Positions 10,334 to 20,879 of a stretch of DNA of 64,000 nt are shown piece by piece. The stretch is from Haliclona indistincta. Its lineage: Eukaryota; Porifera; Demospongiae; Haplosclerida; Chalinidae. The notes below the pieces were generated by a model, which did no database searches, was not told where the DNA came from, and saw only the letters and a list, made by a program, of their open reading frames with translations. Where the stretch lies: contig OZ024791.1 of assembly GCA_964017065.1 (NCBI GenBank), positions 6,438,547 through 6,502,546 of the forward strand, given 5' to 3'. The first letter of the stretch is position 1; each line of letters begins with the position of its first letter. The translations under genes were made by a program, and so were the position numbers.

Positions 10334-11400
10334 AGCAACTCTAGCTATTCAATAGACATCAAACGCCATAAGATATGTCAGAATAATTTCCAACCGCCAT
10401 AATCTCTGTTTTTGTCAGGTAAACTCAGGTTGAGTTGCTTTCTTGCATCTAGTAGTTACAACGACATTATCTGCCAACCCTACCTGTGTATAACCTGTGC
10501 TTGAAAACTTTAGTAGCAATCCCAGCGTGATTTTAAGCGTGAATAAGGGAGACACCACTGACGCAATATTACCTGCTTCCAGATAAATATTTCTTCTTTT
10601 CAAGATACCTCTCTATGGGCCTTCCTGTTTCCCAACGTAAGACAGTTGTAGGATAAACGATTCTATCATTTTGACAGAGTAGAAGATCGCGGAATCTAGC
10701 ATTGAATGATTGGGAAATGATTCTAAATAACGCCCATGACCCCCAGGCCGAATATATTCTAATTCTAATTAATCATTATGAAATCGTGCTATTTTATCAA
10801 CATCTTCTCTGTTGGAATGTGTGGTCCAACATTCTTGACACCACAACAAGATATCCATTCCCAAATACTAGTACATATACACAATAGTCGTAATACATTG
10901 TGTATACTATAGACATACAACAAGGCCCTGATTATCATACCAAACCAAACAGCCTTGTGTTACAACACGGTTCTGATTACTGAATGGTGCATGTATTCCA
11001 TAATATATTTGACGCTTGAAAATTGTTTATAACTTTAGACAACTTATTATTGTTGATGACTTCTGTTTGTTGGATAGTGGGCATTAGTATTTTTTGCAAG
11101 GTACATTGGTTACTGGATGAATATTAGCAGAACACTGTGGTTACTTTGAATATTGGTTATAGTGGTTGAATATTAAGATCCGGTACCAATAGTTATTGCA
11201 TTCCTAGTTAGACATGTACAAGTAACTAGAGGTTATAATATCAACATCTTATTCTGCATTTTGAGGTGTATATATCAGTGTAATAGATTGTAGGAGCGAT
11301 GTACAACTGTAAAGTGAATCTGTAATTTGCTTTCCGTGAATATATTAGTGTGCTTGGAGGTTAGGTCTTACAAAAATTTATTCACAAAATTGCATAAAGC
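10334..11400. other. No gene recognised
   Basis: AT-rich intergenic sequence. The part from about 11035 to 11430 is a diverged copy of 14640-15110, including 'gaggtgtatatatcagtg', so it belongs to a block duplicated together with the divergent small-gene third exons. Confidence 0.5.
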
Positions 11401-11418
11401 ACAAATCATGTAATAGCA

Positions 11419-11687
11419 TTATTGTTTGTAGCATCTTTCTCCCTTGGTCCAGACCAGCAGTCTTCTATCGTCAGTAATATCATTGTCAGCCAAATGCTCA
11501 TAGAGCATTGTGTTGGTAAACAGTTACTTACTTGGTGTGTACACAAAGGGATCACTCCAGTCTCCTAGTCTGTTAATAGTGTCAGCTCCTCTCACTCTAA
11601 AGGAATACTCTACTCCAATCTGTAGTGTCAGTGTTATGTGTTGTGATGTGGTCGTGTTAGTGAAGTTGATGTTAGTGGCAGTCACTC
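11419..11687 (-). CDS. Divergent small-gene terminal exon plus fibronectin type III-like exon
   Basis: Two exon-like pieces. 11532-11687 (minus) has an acceptor CTGCAG before it and donor GTAAGT after it; it encodes 51 full codons including VEYSFRVRGADTINRLGDW and SDPFVYTP, a typical second half of a fibronectin type III domain, with phase-1 borders as usual for such modules. Further along, 11419 to about 11490 encodes DNDITDDRRLLVWTKGERCYKQ and a stop. It is clearly related to the last exon of the small-gene family (LVVWGQGEKNYYQQ), but its own acceptor looks degraded. Whether the two pieces belong to one transcript is not clear. They may be remnants of a larger parent gene. Confidence 0.5.
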
Positions 11688-11934
11688 CTGCAGTGGAAAG
11701 CAATCCTGCGAATTCCTTACCCGGCTTAAGGAGGTTACTTAGCATAGCACATATTATCTGCTTAGTGCACAGGAGACATTTTGTGTTTTGTGTCTTCTAT
11801 GACTGTAAGTCAGTCTTCTCCAATAAAACTATGCTCTCCTTCTCTTCACTCTCATATTAATTTTAAAACATGATGTTCAAATTTTTACTTTCACAAACAA
11901 TACATCATCTGTCTTGTTATAGAATGTTAGTTGT

Positions 11935-12191
11935 TTATTGTTGATAGTAGTTCTTCTCTCCTTGTCCCCACACCACTAGTATACACTGCTGGGTATGGTC
12001 TCCATTACTAGTGTATCTGATGGGTTGAGTATCAGTACACTGCAGTAGACACAGAACATTGCAATGCATCTAGTTTATGTTCCATGACTTACCTGTGAGG
12101 CATCTCTGTTGTGATGGCTCCATCTTGTTACCACCAGCTCTTCTGTGCAGTTCTGATCTACTGCTTGTACTGGCTTGCTGTAGTGACTCAT
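11935..12191 (-). CDS. Small three-exon gene family, copy 1 (67 aa)
   Basis: Function unknown; I recognise no domain. Coding exon 2 is 12093-12191 and exon 3 is 11935-12039, with a 53-nt GT-AG intron in phase 0. The non-coding exon 1 ends at 12386 with donor GTGAGT, and a TATA box (TATAAAAG) lies at 12434-12441. Exon 2 begins MSHYSKPVQAVDQNCTEELV and carries VTRWSHH. Exon 3 begins CTDTQPIRYTSNG and ends QQCILVVWGQGEKNYYQQ. There are three cysteines and no signal peptide or membrane segment. A three-codon upstream frame (ATGAAGCTATGA) overlaps the main start codon as ATGA. The stop TAA is part of AATAAA, a possible polyadenylation signal. It is the founder-like type A form of the array. Confidence 0.65.
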
Positions 12192-12477
12192 AGCTTCATG
12201 TAAATCAAACTGCAGCAATTTGTAATTTCTCACAGTTTCACAAACAATACATGTACTAGCTAGTAGTAGCTACTGCTATAGTTTACTAGCAGACAAAGTT
12301 AAACAAATTAGCTTAGTACGGGCAGGCGAGTACGGGTCACTAAAATAATACATGACAGAAAATAGTACTTGGATAGTTTACTCACCGTGAGTGTTGTTGC
12401 AGAAGTATTCTGTCAAATTCTGAATAGCCTGGACTTTTATACATGTAGTAGACAAACACCAACCACACCTACATTTT

Positions 12478-12562
12478 GTACACCCACTCACCCAACAATG
12501 CCAACATACACCCACTCACCCAACAATGCCAACATACACCCACTCACCCTACAATGCCATCG
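12478..12562. repeat. Short tandem repeat, about 29-bp unit
   Basis: About three copies of 'acacccactcacccaacaat' plus 'gccaacat', just upstream of the TATA box of small-gene copy 1. Confidence 0.8.
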
Positions 12563-12858
12563 TTTCCTGTTTATGTACATGTACTGGTTGAGTCCTTATA
12601 CATTCTCTCTTACCACATACACTGTTCGTATCCATATATTTCCTTAGCAGTGCCTGTGATTTTTGAGGCTGCTATGGTACAAACTATACTAAATAAGACG
12701 GGCCAAAAAGTGCACAAGCAAATTAAATAGTATAAGAGACTGATCATTGTTGTAGTTGCTTACCCATGCTCTGTGTAATTATACAAAGAAACTAATAATA
12801 ATGATAATAATGTAAAGCTACTAATAATTATAATAATAATGTATTATAATAGATTCAC

Positions 12859-13066
12859 AGCAGACTTCGGCAACTTTTCTGCCTTGCCCGTAAAATGCCC
12901 AACAGCAAATTTCACCTCTGCCCACAATGTCTTTCATGAACTTTATACGACTGCTAAACCGAACAGAAAGCTTGTCGAAAAGTTCAATGTTCTTGAGGAG
13001 ATTGTCGTCGGAGTTCCTGGAAGTAGGAAATATAAAACACCATCAATTTACATTTGTGAGGTTAGA
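12859..13066 (+). CDS. Possible isolated exon, AGFG-like (weak)
   Basis: Between a possible acceptor (ttcacag) and donor (gag|gttaga) lies a less AT-rich open stretch reading [18 protein letters not shown] and later [15 protein letters not shown]. The ADFGNF motif and the spacing to a KxxxxxLxxI segment recall the C-terminal region of AGFG1/HRB proteins, but the match is short and I found no neighbouring exons. It could equally be a chance open frame or a processed fragment. Confidence 0.25.
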
Positions 13067-13584
13067 GTATACAAAGAAAATTATAGCATATCCTGGATAA
13101 TACGACAATAGTCCATAGTGTCTAATTAGCATTAGGAAGTCGACAAATTATTACTTTTAAATGCGGCACCACTAAGTCATAGATATTTGCACAAGTCCAT
13201 TATTTCATAGTAGCAGTAGTCGCAGTATCATGTTTTACTATGGGAATTCAGAGTATTATATCATCTGGCGACATTTCTAGACTCAGGAGGAATGTATGAC
13301 CTCCATTGCTGGTTCAATGCAGCAGGTTCTAGTTCTTATTTTAAGCCAACACCTCGACACAAGTGAACACAAGCAGGTCCACTCATAGTTGAGTATTGAA
13401 AGGGAGAAAAACAATCTGCAATGGGACAGTCAATATTGTAATTACATTTCTATACAGGTTAGTACTTGTAACGCAACTACTTTTGTCACAAGCATAATAA
13501 ATTCCAGTAATAGAATAGATATATGATCTTCTGTGCTGGGTGCCACACGCACATACACACAAGTTCCAGTAATGAAGTACTTAC

Positions 13585-13725
13585 GGTGTGTATGAGTACT
13601 TGTTGCTTCCTCTGTTGTATAACAATTTGATAACAGGCTGTAGAAAATACAAGGAAAAGGATGAAAAGAGGCCAGAATGAGACAGAATCAATTCCATAAC
13701 TCTGGTCTGCTGTCCTGTCACTCAC
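13585..13725 (-). CDS. Possible exon with a transmembrane segment (weak)
   Basis: Minus-strand frame MSDRTADQSYGIDSVSFW followed by a strongly hydrophobic run (PLFILFLVFSTACYQIVI) and a basic stretch (QQRKQQ), ending at a good donor CC|GTAAGT. It resembles a membrane-anchor exon. It is upstream, on the same strand, of the fibronectin III-like exon at 11532-11687, so both could belong to one receptor-like gene; nothing else links them. Confidence 0.28.
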
Positions 13726-13933
13726 AACAATTTGTGAACATACCGCTCCTATAAACTGATAGACCTACATTAGTGAATTTTTTAATCGATTTGTAGAAAC
13801 CTGATACCTGATTTGTAGAGACCATAATGTTATCTAGAAGTATAATTTTTATTACTCCAAACATTCCAACTAGCCAGCTGTTACCATAATGTTTATGTGT
13901 TTGCATTTTATGTTCCTGGTGGTTAGTGTGACT

Positions 13934-14352
13934 TTAAGGGAGTACACGACGAACGTCAGAATGACGAAAAGTTCCGTTTCTTCGGGCAAACAAAGCTTGG
14001 TCAAAGACAGTTATCATCAAAGAAACTCACAAATCTGCTTGTGGGCGGAGCAAACACTGTAGAAAGAGTAAAAATTTTATTCAATGAGCGGACAAGCCAC
14101 GCCCACCAAAATGGATTTGTGAACTGAATGGCTCGTGGTGAGCAAACGTATGCATGCGTTTTTGCGTAAAGTGTTCAGTCTGTCAGTCAGAAGGCCGCGA
14201 AATGTCGTAAAACATTTGGGTCCCTCGGCCCTCTAGCTCCACCCTAGGACCGCCCAGCAGTGGGTAAAGTCGCTGTGAAGTACTAGATGGTGAGCCAGAA
14301 GAAACAGCACGCAAATTGAGCCGTTTCTATAGTTCGTCGTGTAGTCCCTTAA
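13934..14352. mobile_element. piggyBac-like non-autonomous element with TTAA target sites
   Basis: TTAA at 13934-13937 and 14349-14352 flank a 411-bp body. The ends are inverted repeats: 'gggagtacacgacgaac' on the left and 'gttcgtcgtgtagtccc' on the right, with one mismatch. The TTAA duplication and GGG/CCC termini are diagnostic of the piggyBac superfamily. The body has no transposase and is more GC-rich than its surroundings. Confidence 0.8.
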
Positions 14353-14699
14353 GTAGTGGTGTAGTTTTTGTTTATTGTAAGACAAAAGACTGCTGCAAAG
14401 CAGTTGAAACGTTTGGAATAATAAAATCTCTGGTTAGACTTCTAGATAAATTATATCAGTGCATGTTTAGTTGCTTATCTACTACTCATTTTTGTCTGAA
14501 AACCTATACCTGTAAGTTCTGCTTACATCTAGAATTTGTTAACTGTATTGATTGTGAGTAGCTTGCAGGTTAACACTAGCTGCAAACCACCGAATAGTTT
14601 ACAGCAACCTTGAAGATCTAAACTGGACTCATATTATTGTTGATGACTTCTGTGTCTTGGATAGTGGGCCTTAGTATTTTCTGCAATACATACAAGCTA

Positions 14700-14875
14700 C
14701 ATTCGTTACTGGTTGAATATTGGTTACTGTAGAAAACTGTGGTTACTATGAATATTGCTTACTGTAGAACACTGTGGTTACTATGAATATTGCTTACTGT
14801 AGAACACTGTGGTTACTATGAATATTGCTTACTGTAGAACACTGTGGTTACTATGAATATTGGTTACAGTGATTG
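14700..14875. repeat. 35-bp tandem repeat
   Basis: About four to five copies of a unit containing 'gaacactgtggttactatga' and 'atattgcttactgtag'. A single diverged unit sits at about 11110-11170 in the related block. Confidence 0.85.
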
Positions 14876-15094
14876 TGTAAAGATCCTGTACCAATAGTCA
14901 TTAGTGTACGAGTAACTAGAGGATATAATATCAACATCTTATTCTGCATTTTGAGGTGTATATATCAGTGTAATAGATTGCAGGAGTGATTTACAACTGT
15001 AAAGTTAATCTGTAATTTGCTTTCCATGAATATATTAGTGTGCTTGGAATTTAAGTCATGCAAAATTGCATAAAGCACAAATCATGTAATAGCA

Positions 15095-15711
15095 TTATTG
15101 TTTGTAGCATCTTTCTCCCTTGGTCCAGACCAGCAGTCTTCTATCGTCACTAATATCATTATCAGTGCACTACAATGGAGACAAAATGTTGACAAGTTGA
15201 ACTTTACCGTACATGTACCAAGTTTTCCTTTAAAAACCTAACTACTGGTAAACCAGCCTATCTTAGTCTATTCAACAGAGCTCTAAAATTAAAAGATACC
15301 ATTAATAGACAGCAGCCAGCATAATAGGCCTTCACTAATGACCCACTATGCACAATATAGAACTTAATCTAGTTAGAGACACATTTTAGCTGTAAGACCA
15401 GCCAAAAGAACAGAGAATGCTGATTATGAAATAGCTCTATGAGCATCTGGATGGCTTACTTGTAAGTCATCTCTTCTTCTCTGGTGTATGGTATGTCTCC
15501 ATCCAGTAGTGACTACCAACTCACTGGTCTCTTTACTGTATTCCACTGCTTCTATGGGTCTACAATCCATTGCAGTTCTTTGCTCACAGTTGATCTCACA
15601 AAAATCATTGATAAAATGACTCTCAGCTAGTGCTTTTATAGGCAGAGTGACAGAAACTGGGCATGTGCTTTTTCCTGGGTTATAATGTATGTGGATGCAT
15701 GTTGTTTTCAA
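15095..15711 (-). CDS. Divergent member of the small-gene family (15 kb)
   Basis: Exon 3 is 15095-15169 after a good acceptor (CATTGTAG): it reads CTDNDISDDRRLLVWTKGER and CYKQ then stop, 24 residues. The exon 2 equivalent lies within 15460-15711 and ends at donor GTAAGC; its last part, CRPIEAVEYSKETSELVVT and TGWRH, matches the PIEAVQQNCTEELVVTRWS core of the other copies. Upstream in the same frame are about 48 extra codons with five cysteines (KTTCIHIHYNPGKSTCPV and later CEINCEQ) that the compact copies lack. The true start is uncertain. It may show what the ancestral, longer protein looked like. Confidence 0.5.
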
Positions 15712-16549
15712 TTTCCCTTGTGTTTTTCTTCTAGCAACTAGTTTGTAATAACAGTGTTGTCAAGACAAGATCGACCAGCATTATGAGAAAGATTCCCTCA
15801 CCTTGTAACTTGTAAATGATCTTGTGTAGTGTATGATACTGTGCTCACGGTCCAGTGAGCATGATTACTATGTGAGTTTTCTAACACTATAGTAGCACAA
15901 AACCTCCAGTCTGTTTCAAACTACAGCAATTGTACAATCTATAGCCCCTGTCACTCTAACTAATAGACCCAGTCATTGTAGCTCTTGGTGCATAACTCAC
16001 CATAGTCTGCTAACATGCAAGCTCTGGTCACTCTAAATCAACTAAACCAATAGACCCGGTCATTGTAGCCCTAAAGGCTTTTATCAATTCCCTTGTAGCA
16101 TAGCTCTGGACTCCGGTCACCATGGTCTGCATGCCTACAAGCTCTGGTTGCTCTATACCAACCCCACAGCAATCCTGCTAGCTCAGCAAGTCTTTGTCAA
16201 CATCTGTTCACTCTAAACAAATAGACCCGGTCACTGTAGCCCTAAAGATATAAATCAATTCCATAACTCCGGTCACCATAGTCTGCTGTCTATGAGCTCC
16301 TGTAACAGCAATTCTGCAGTAAACATGCATTTATCAACCAACTGACCTGATCAGTAGCCCTATATGGATATCGTTTAATTTTCTAGTTTTCCAGAACTGC
16401 CACAGAGAAACATGCCGAGAAAGCCTTCGAGTACTGGACATTATTCTGTCTGCTATACCTAAGCTTGTTGTCACCATGTGCCACTATACAGACACTATTG
16501 GTTGCCATTGCTTCTGTATATCTGCCATGCAGGATTTGTTTACCACTCC

Positions 16550-17010
16550 TGCCTATAGTTGCTTAGCCTCTCCACAGCACTCCCGCAAGCCTATCATGTA
16601 TGGCTGCTTAGCTTCTTCCCACAGTACTCCTGCAAGCTTATCATGTATGGCTGCTTAGCTTCTTCCCACAGTACTCCTGCAAGCTTATCATGTATAGCTG
16701 CTTAGCCTTTACACAGTACTCCTGCAAGCTTATCATGTATAGTTGCTTAGCCTCTCCACAGTACTTCTGCAAGCTTATCATGTATAGTTGCGTAGCTTCT
16801 TCCCACAGTACTCCTGCAAGCTTATCATGTATAGTTGCTTAGACTCTCCACAGTACTCCTGCAAGCCTATCATGTATGGTTGCTTAGCCTCTCCACAGTA
16901 CTCCTGCAAGCTTATCATGTATAGTTGCTTAGCCTCTCCACAGTACTCCTGCAAGCCTATCATGTATGGTTGCTTAGCCTCTCCACAGCACTCCTGTAAG
17001 CTGAGCAACC
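16550..17010. repeat. 45-48 bp minisatellite
   Basis: About nine to ten copies of a unit containing 'ctcctgcaagcttatcatgt' and 'atagttgcttagcctctcca'. The open frame on either strand (for example EYCGEAKQPYMI repeats on the minus strand) follows from the unit length being near a multiple of three, not from selection. Shorter arrays are at 21595-21720 and 24620-24900. Confidence 0.9.
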
Positions 17011-17087
17011 TATAGCTCCAAACCAGTAGACCAGGTCACTGTAGCCTTAGTTAATTCCCTAGTTGCCACAAGCTCCGGTTACTCTAT

Positions 17088-17452
17088 ACCTACCAACCCA
17101 CTGCTAGCCTACCAACCCACTGCTAGCCTACCAACCCACTGCTAGCCTACCAACCCACTGCTAGCCTACCAACCCACTGCTAGCCTACCAGCCCACTGCT
17201 AGCCTACCAGCCCACTGCTAGCCTACCAGCCCACTGCTAGCCTACCAACCCACTGCTAGCCTACCAACCCACTGCTAGCCTACCAACCCACTGCTAGCCT
17301 ACCAACCCACTGCTAGCCTACCAACCCACTGCTAGCCTACCAACCCACTGCTAGCCTACCAACCCACTGCTAGCCTACCAACCCACTGTTAGCCTACCAA
17401 CCCACTGCTAGCCTACCAACCCACTGCTAGCCTACCAACCCACTGCTAGCCT
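17088..17452. repeat. 19-bp minisatellite
   Basis: About nineteen nearly identical copies of 'ctagcctaccaacccactg'. The paralogous blocks at 21.8 kb and 24.98 kb carry a single 'ctaccaacccactgcaagcc' at this place, so the expansion is recent and specific to unit 1. Confidence 0.95.
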
Positions 17453-18247
17453 TTGACAAACTGAAACTAGATCTGGTTACTAGACCCGGTCACTGTAGTC
17501 CTAAAGACAGAAGTCAATTTCCTAGGAGATGTCACAAGCCTACTAGCTCCGGTCATTCTATTTTACAAACCCTGCAAGCCTTATAGCTCCAAACCAATAG
17601 ACCCAGTCACTGTAGTACTAAAAGTATTTAATAGTTTGCATTATGATGGAATTACTGGTCTTGTTTATACTCTCACTAATCTGAAGTGTATCATGTAAAC
17701 ATGTACAACGCTATTTTGCTAATGTTAGGATGCTAGTATGTATGGTATTTTACAGGTCACACGACTTTTTTGGCTAGCAGGTGTTTCAACCTGATTATGT
17801 GTGATACGCCCACACTCATAATTTATGTTCTCAAGTCAGCGAATGTGGTTGGTTTAGTATTCTTTGTGTTTATTTTGTGTTCGTTCAACTGTTCGTCTGA
17901 ACAGTGGCCCACAGATCTACATAAAGGGCTAGGCAGTGCTTTCACGGAACACACCATGTTCAAACGCAATTGAAATTCGCTGTAGAACCTACCTGTCATT
18001 TGAGCTACTTTTACCAGTCAGCCATAGTTGTTGGGCTTATACAGAATGACTAACTAGCCCTACTGATGTGTGTTTAATAGCATCCTGATTGGACTACATA
18101 TGCCTGGTTCAGTAACTTCAGTTTGAGACTAGGTGAGACTGATAAGTAAATAGAGTTCTTTAGTCTTTTATTCAATAGATATAAGTTTTGATGTACATAC
18201 ATAACTTCATATTGACAGTATCTGTAAGTGTTTTTGACATGAATTGT

Positions 18248-18504
18248 TTACTGTTGATAGTACTTCTTCTCTCCTTGTCCCCACACCACTAGTATACACT
18301 GCTGGGTATGGTCTCCATTACTAGTGTATCTGATGGGTTGAGTATCAGTACACTGCAGTAGACACAGAACATTGCAATGCATCTAGTTTATGTTCCATGA
18401 CTTACCTGTGAGGCATCACTGTTGTGATGGCTCCATCTTGTTACCACCAGCTCTTCTGTGCAGTTCTGATCTACTGCTTGTACTGGCTTGCTGTAGTGAC
18501 TCAT
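18248..18504 (-). CDS. Small three-exon gene family, copy 2 (67 aa)
   Basis: Exon 2 is 18406-18504 and exon 3 is 18248-18352. Exon 1 ends at 18654 (donor GTGAGT), and the TATA box TATATAAAAG is at 18717-18726. The protein differs from copy 1 only at a few sites (SHHNSDAS before the splice). The three-codon upstream frame overlapping the start is kept. The stop context is CAGTAAAC, so the AATAAA of other copies is AGTAAA here. Confidence 0.65.
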
Positions 18505-18791
18505 AGCTTCATGTAAATCAATTCAAACTGCAACAATTACTATAAGCTACTGCTATAATATACTGTACTGGCAGGCAAAGCAAATAGATTCACAAAGATG
18601 CCTGCTTGATACAATGGAAAAATAGCACTTGGAGTCTTGGATAGTATACTCACCTTGTGTTTTGTTGCAGTAATATTCTGTTAGCAACTGTCTAATGTTG
18701 AATAGCCTCCAAGGGCCTTTTATATAACACAGCCACCCACACATTCACCTTCCTGTTTATGTAGCTGATGGTAATTGGCATTTATACTAAT

Positions 18792-18939
18792 TAAGATTTA
18801 CTTCCCTAGGTGCTTAAGCCACTTATGCAACGTCACAAATTCCAATCTCACATTTATACTAATTAAGAATTAATGTACCCAAAACAAGATAAGAATGGAA
18901 TGTGTAACGTTGCATATGCGCCTAGGGAAGTAAATCTTA
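18792..18939. repeat. Imperfect inverted repeat upstream of copy 2
   Basis: Arms 18792-18813 and 18918-18939 ('taagatttacttccctagg' and its complement) pair with one mismatch, and pairing continues inwards with interruptions ('tatgcaacgt' / 'acgttgcata'). It could form a long hairpin. The homologous places in units 2 and 3 lack the left arm. Confidence 0.7.
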
Positions 18940-19129
18940 CTCTTTAAAAAATTGAATACTAGGATGTTAGTGGGACAGAGACTATACTAGAATCTACTAC
19001 TGGCATGCCGAGTGGGATAGTTACTCAGACAGTATAGGAATGACTGACTAGGCATTTTATTTGAAGAAGGCACTGAAATACAGTACTGATATTCTGATGT
19101 GCACAACACATGTTATACACTGCAGTAAT

Positions 19130-19783
19130 TATGCCTCGGTGGGCGGAGCCACGAGGCATACAGTAGTTCGTTGGTTTGTTTCATTCATTCTGTCCGCAGG
19201 CAGAACTCCGCGTCGGCAGAAAACTAAGCGCTGATACTTGCAATACATGTTCAACTCGGTGTTGCCTCGGAATTGAATTGATAGACTTTTGGTTTCAAAG
19301 CTTCGTTACCTTGAATGGCATTGCTGGACTCGCTCAGCATTGTGGGACTTCGCTGAAGATAAAGCTGTCTACTATAGTCTTCTTCACAGCTTGTAAGACA
19401 ATTCTGTACTCAAGGTAGTACAGTGAGTGCTGAGAAATCAATCGTGCTATCGCTAAGCAGCGGCAGCTCCAGCAAGCTAGCAACCAGCGCTCACTTGCTG
19501 TGTTGATTATAGGCACACCCAACTGAATTCCATATGTGGTTAGCTCTGCTAGGCTTCTGATTGCATAGTTGCAAGTTGCAACCCACTAGCTTATTCTGCA
19601 AACAGTGCTGTACTGCAGCTTGTTGCAGCGTTCTTCAGCTTTAATTTCATCATACAGGAATTGCATTGCATAACTATTATACTGCATTGTGATTGCTGTA
19701 CAGAAAGGTATAACAGCTGCAGTTTGTTGCTGTGTATGTGAAATGGTTGCATTCCACCGAGGCATCTGCACCTTTGGTGCTTC
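19130..19783. mobile_element. Insertion of about 654 bp with an empty site in the paralogous unit
   Basis: Flanking sequence 'ctgcagtaat' and 'gttatacatgcaaa' is contiguous in unit 2 (about 23334-23355), so this segment is an insertion (or was lost there). The left end holds the imperfect palindrome 'tatgcctcggtgg' ... 'ccacgaggcata'; near the right end is 'ccaccgaggcat', an inverted copy. The same palindrome recurs at 33743-33773, 36939-36969 and 42430-42462, so it marks a dispersed element family. No coding capacity seen. Confidence 0.7.
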
Positions 19784-20357
19784 ATGTTATACATGCAAAA
19801 TTGTGGCAATTTTGTGGGTCAAATTTTGTGGTTCAAAGTTCGTGTATTAATTCTTTTATGGTTCGAATGGACCTATGAAGATCTTATTTATTCACTTCAA
19901 GTGCCCTGCTCATGTGCACAGAATAACAGCAGACGACACAGAGAAGCATATAACATTCCTGCTATAATCACACCTACACACCAAACTAGTATCATATTGG
20001 CTGGTTACCTAGTATCATCATAATAATTATTGGCTGGTTACCCCATATTGTCTCACACATCCCAACCAGCCAAACCACAACACAGTCATGCACAATGGAC
20101 ATACTTGCATATAATATTATTATAATTTATTATATATTACTACAGTTACGTAGTATAATTATTATATTATTTACGAAACATGTAACTATAAGTCAAAACA
20201 ACAATAATTTATAATAATCACTCACACATTAAAACCCAGTGATTGTTACTTTTTTCTTGACTACCATTATACCCGGCTTGATGTGTCTCCGTTACTAGTG
20301 CGCTGCTGTAGGGGAGACAAAACCATGTTGCTTACCACTAATCATGTAGGTTATTTC

Positions 20358-20434
20358 AGTCACCTATGGCTAGAGGGGGAATATCCCCCTCTATTAGAGG
20401 GGAATAACCCCCTCTAATAGTCACCTATGGCTAG
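20358..20434. repeat. Hairpin flanked by a 16-bp direct repeat
   Basis: 'agtcacctatggctag' occurs at 20358-20373 and 20419-20434. Between them are a 7-bp stem (gaggggg/ccccctc) and a perfect 12-bp stem (ctattagagggg/cccctctaatag, 20391-20420). It resembles a tiny foldback insertion with target-site duplication. Confidence 0.75.
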
Positions 20435-20879
20435 TACTATCAATTCTCTGTCTCACGTATGCTCACATGATTTAGCCTTTTATGTGAGATGAGATGTGAG
20501 TTGTGATGTGATGTGAGAGATGTTGTGAGATGTGAGTTATATATAAGAGGTGAGTCATACGTGAGAGGTGCAGCTGCAGATATTGTGTAGCATGGTTGAG
20601 TCAATACTGAGAATCAGTGTTACATTGCTTTTGAAACCAGTGCAGAACTGACTCTTAACACATAATTTATGTAATTATAGTTACAATTGTTATTGAGAAT
20701 ATCAGTCTACTGTTTTCAATACTACACAAAAATGTATTTCTGTTCTCTTCACAAAACAAGTCTGTTAGTGATTTGTGACTCACCTTGGACTGTGTACGAT
20801 TTGTGACTGTGTACAATGATGCATTTGTACTTAAATGCATCATCTTGTATTTGCTTATTATTGATGATCTTGTGTTTGA

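Larger units (their letters stand above)
15830..17640. repeat. Repeat-rich segment, unit 1 of a triplicated block
   Basis: This segment recurs at about 20880-22100 and 23930-25270, each time followed by one small gene. It is peppered with the motif 'tagacccggtcactgtagcc' and variants, irregularly spaced, alternating with 'caagctccggtcactct'. No open reading frame of interest. Confidence 0.85.

Noticed and set aside
10118..10402. Open frames spanning the N run
   Set aside because: Residues are unknown across the gap, so nothing can be said about coding.
16778..17008. Repetitive protein on either strand (EYCGEAKQPYMI or YSCKPIMYGCLASPQ repeats)
   Set aside because: Both strands are open owing to a 45-48 bp tandem repeat; the unit length varies and there is no promoter or start context.
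15950..17620. CRISPR-like spaced repeats ('tagacccggtcactgtagcc')
   Set aside because: Spacing is irregular, the repeats are variable, the segment is block-duplicated and the genome is clearly eukaryotic.
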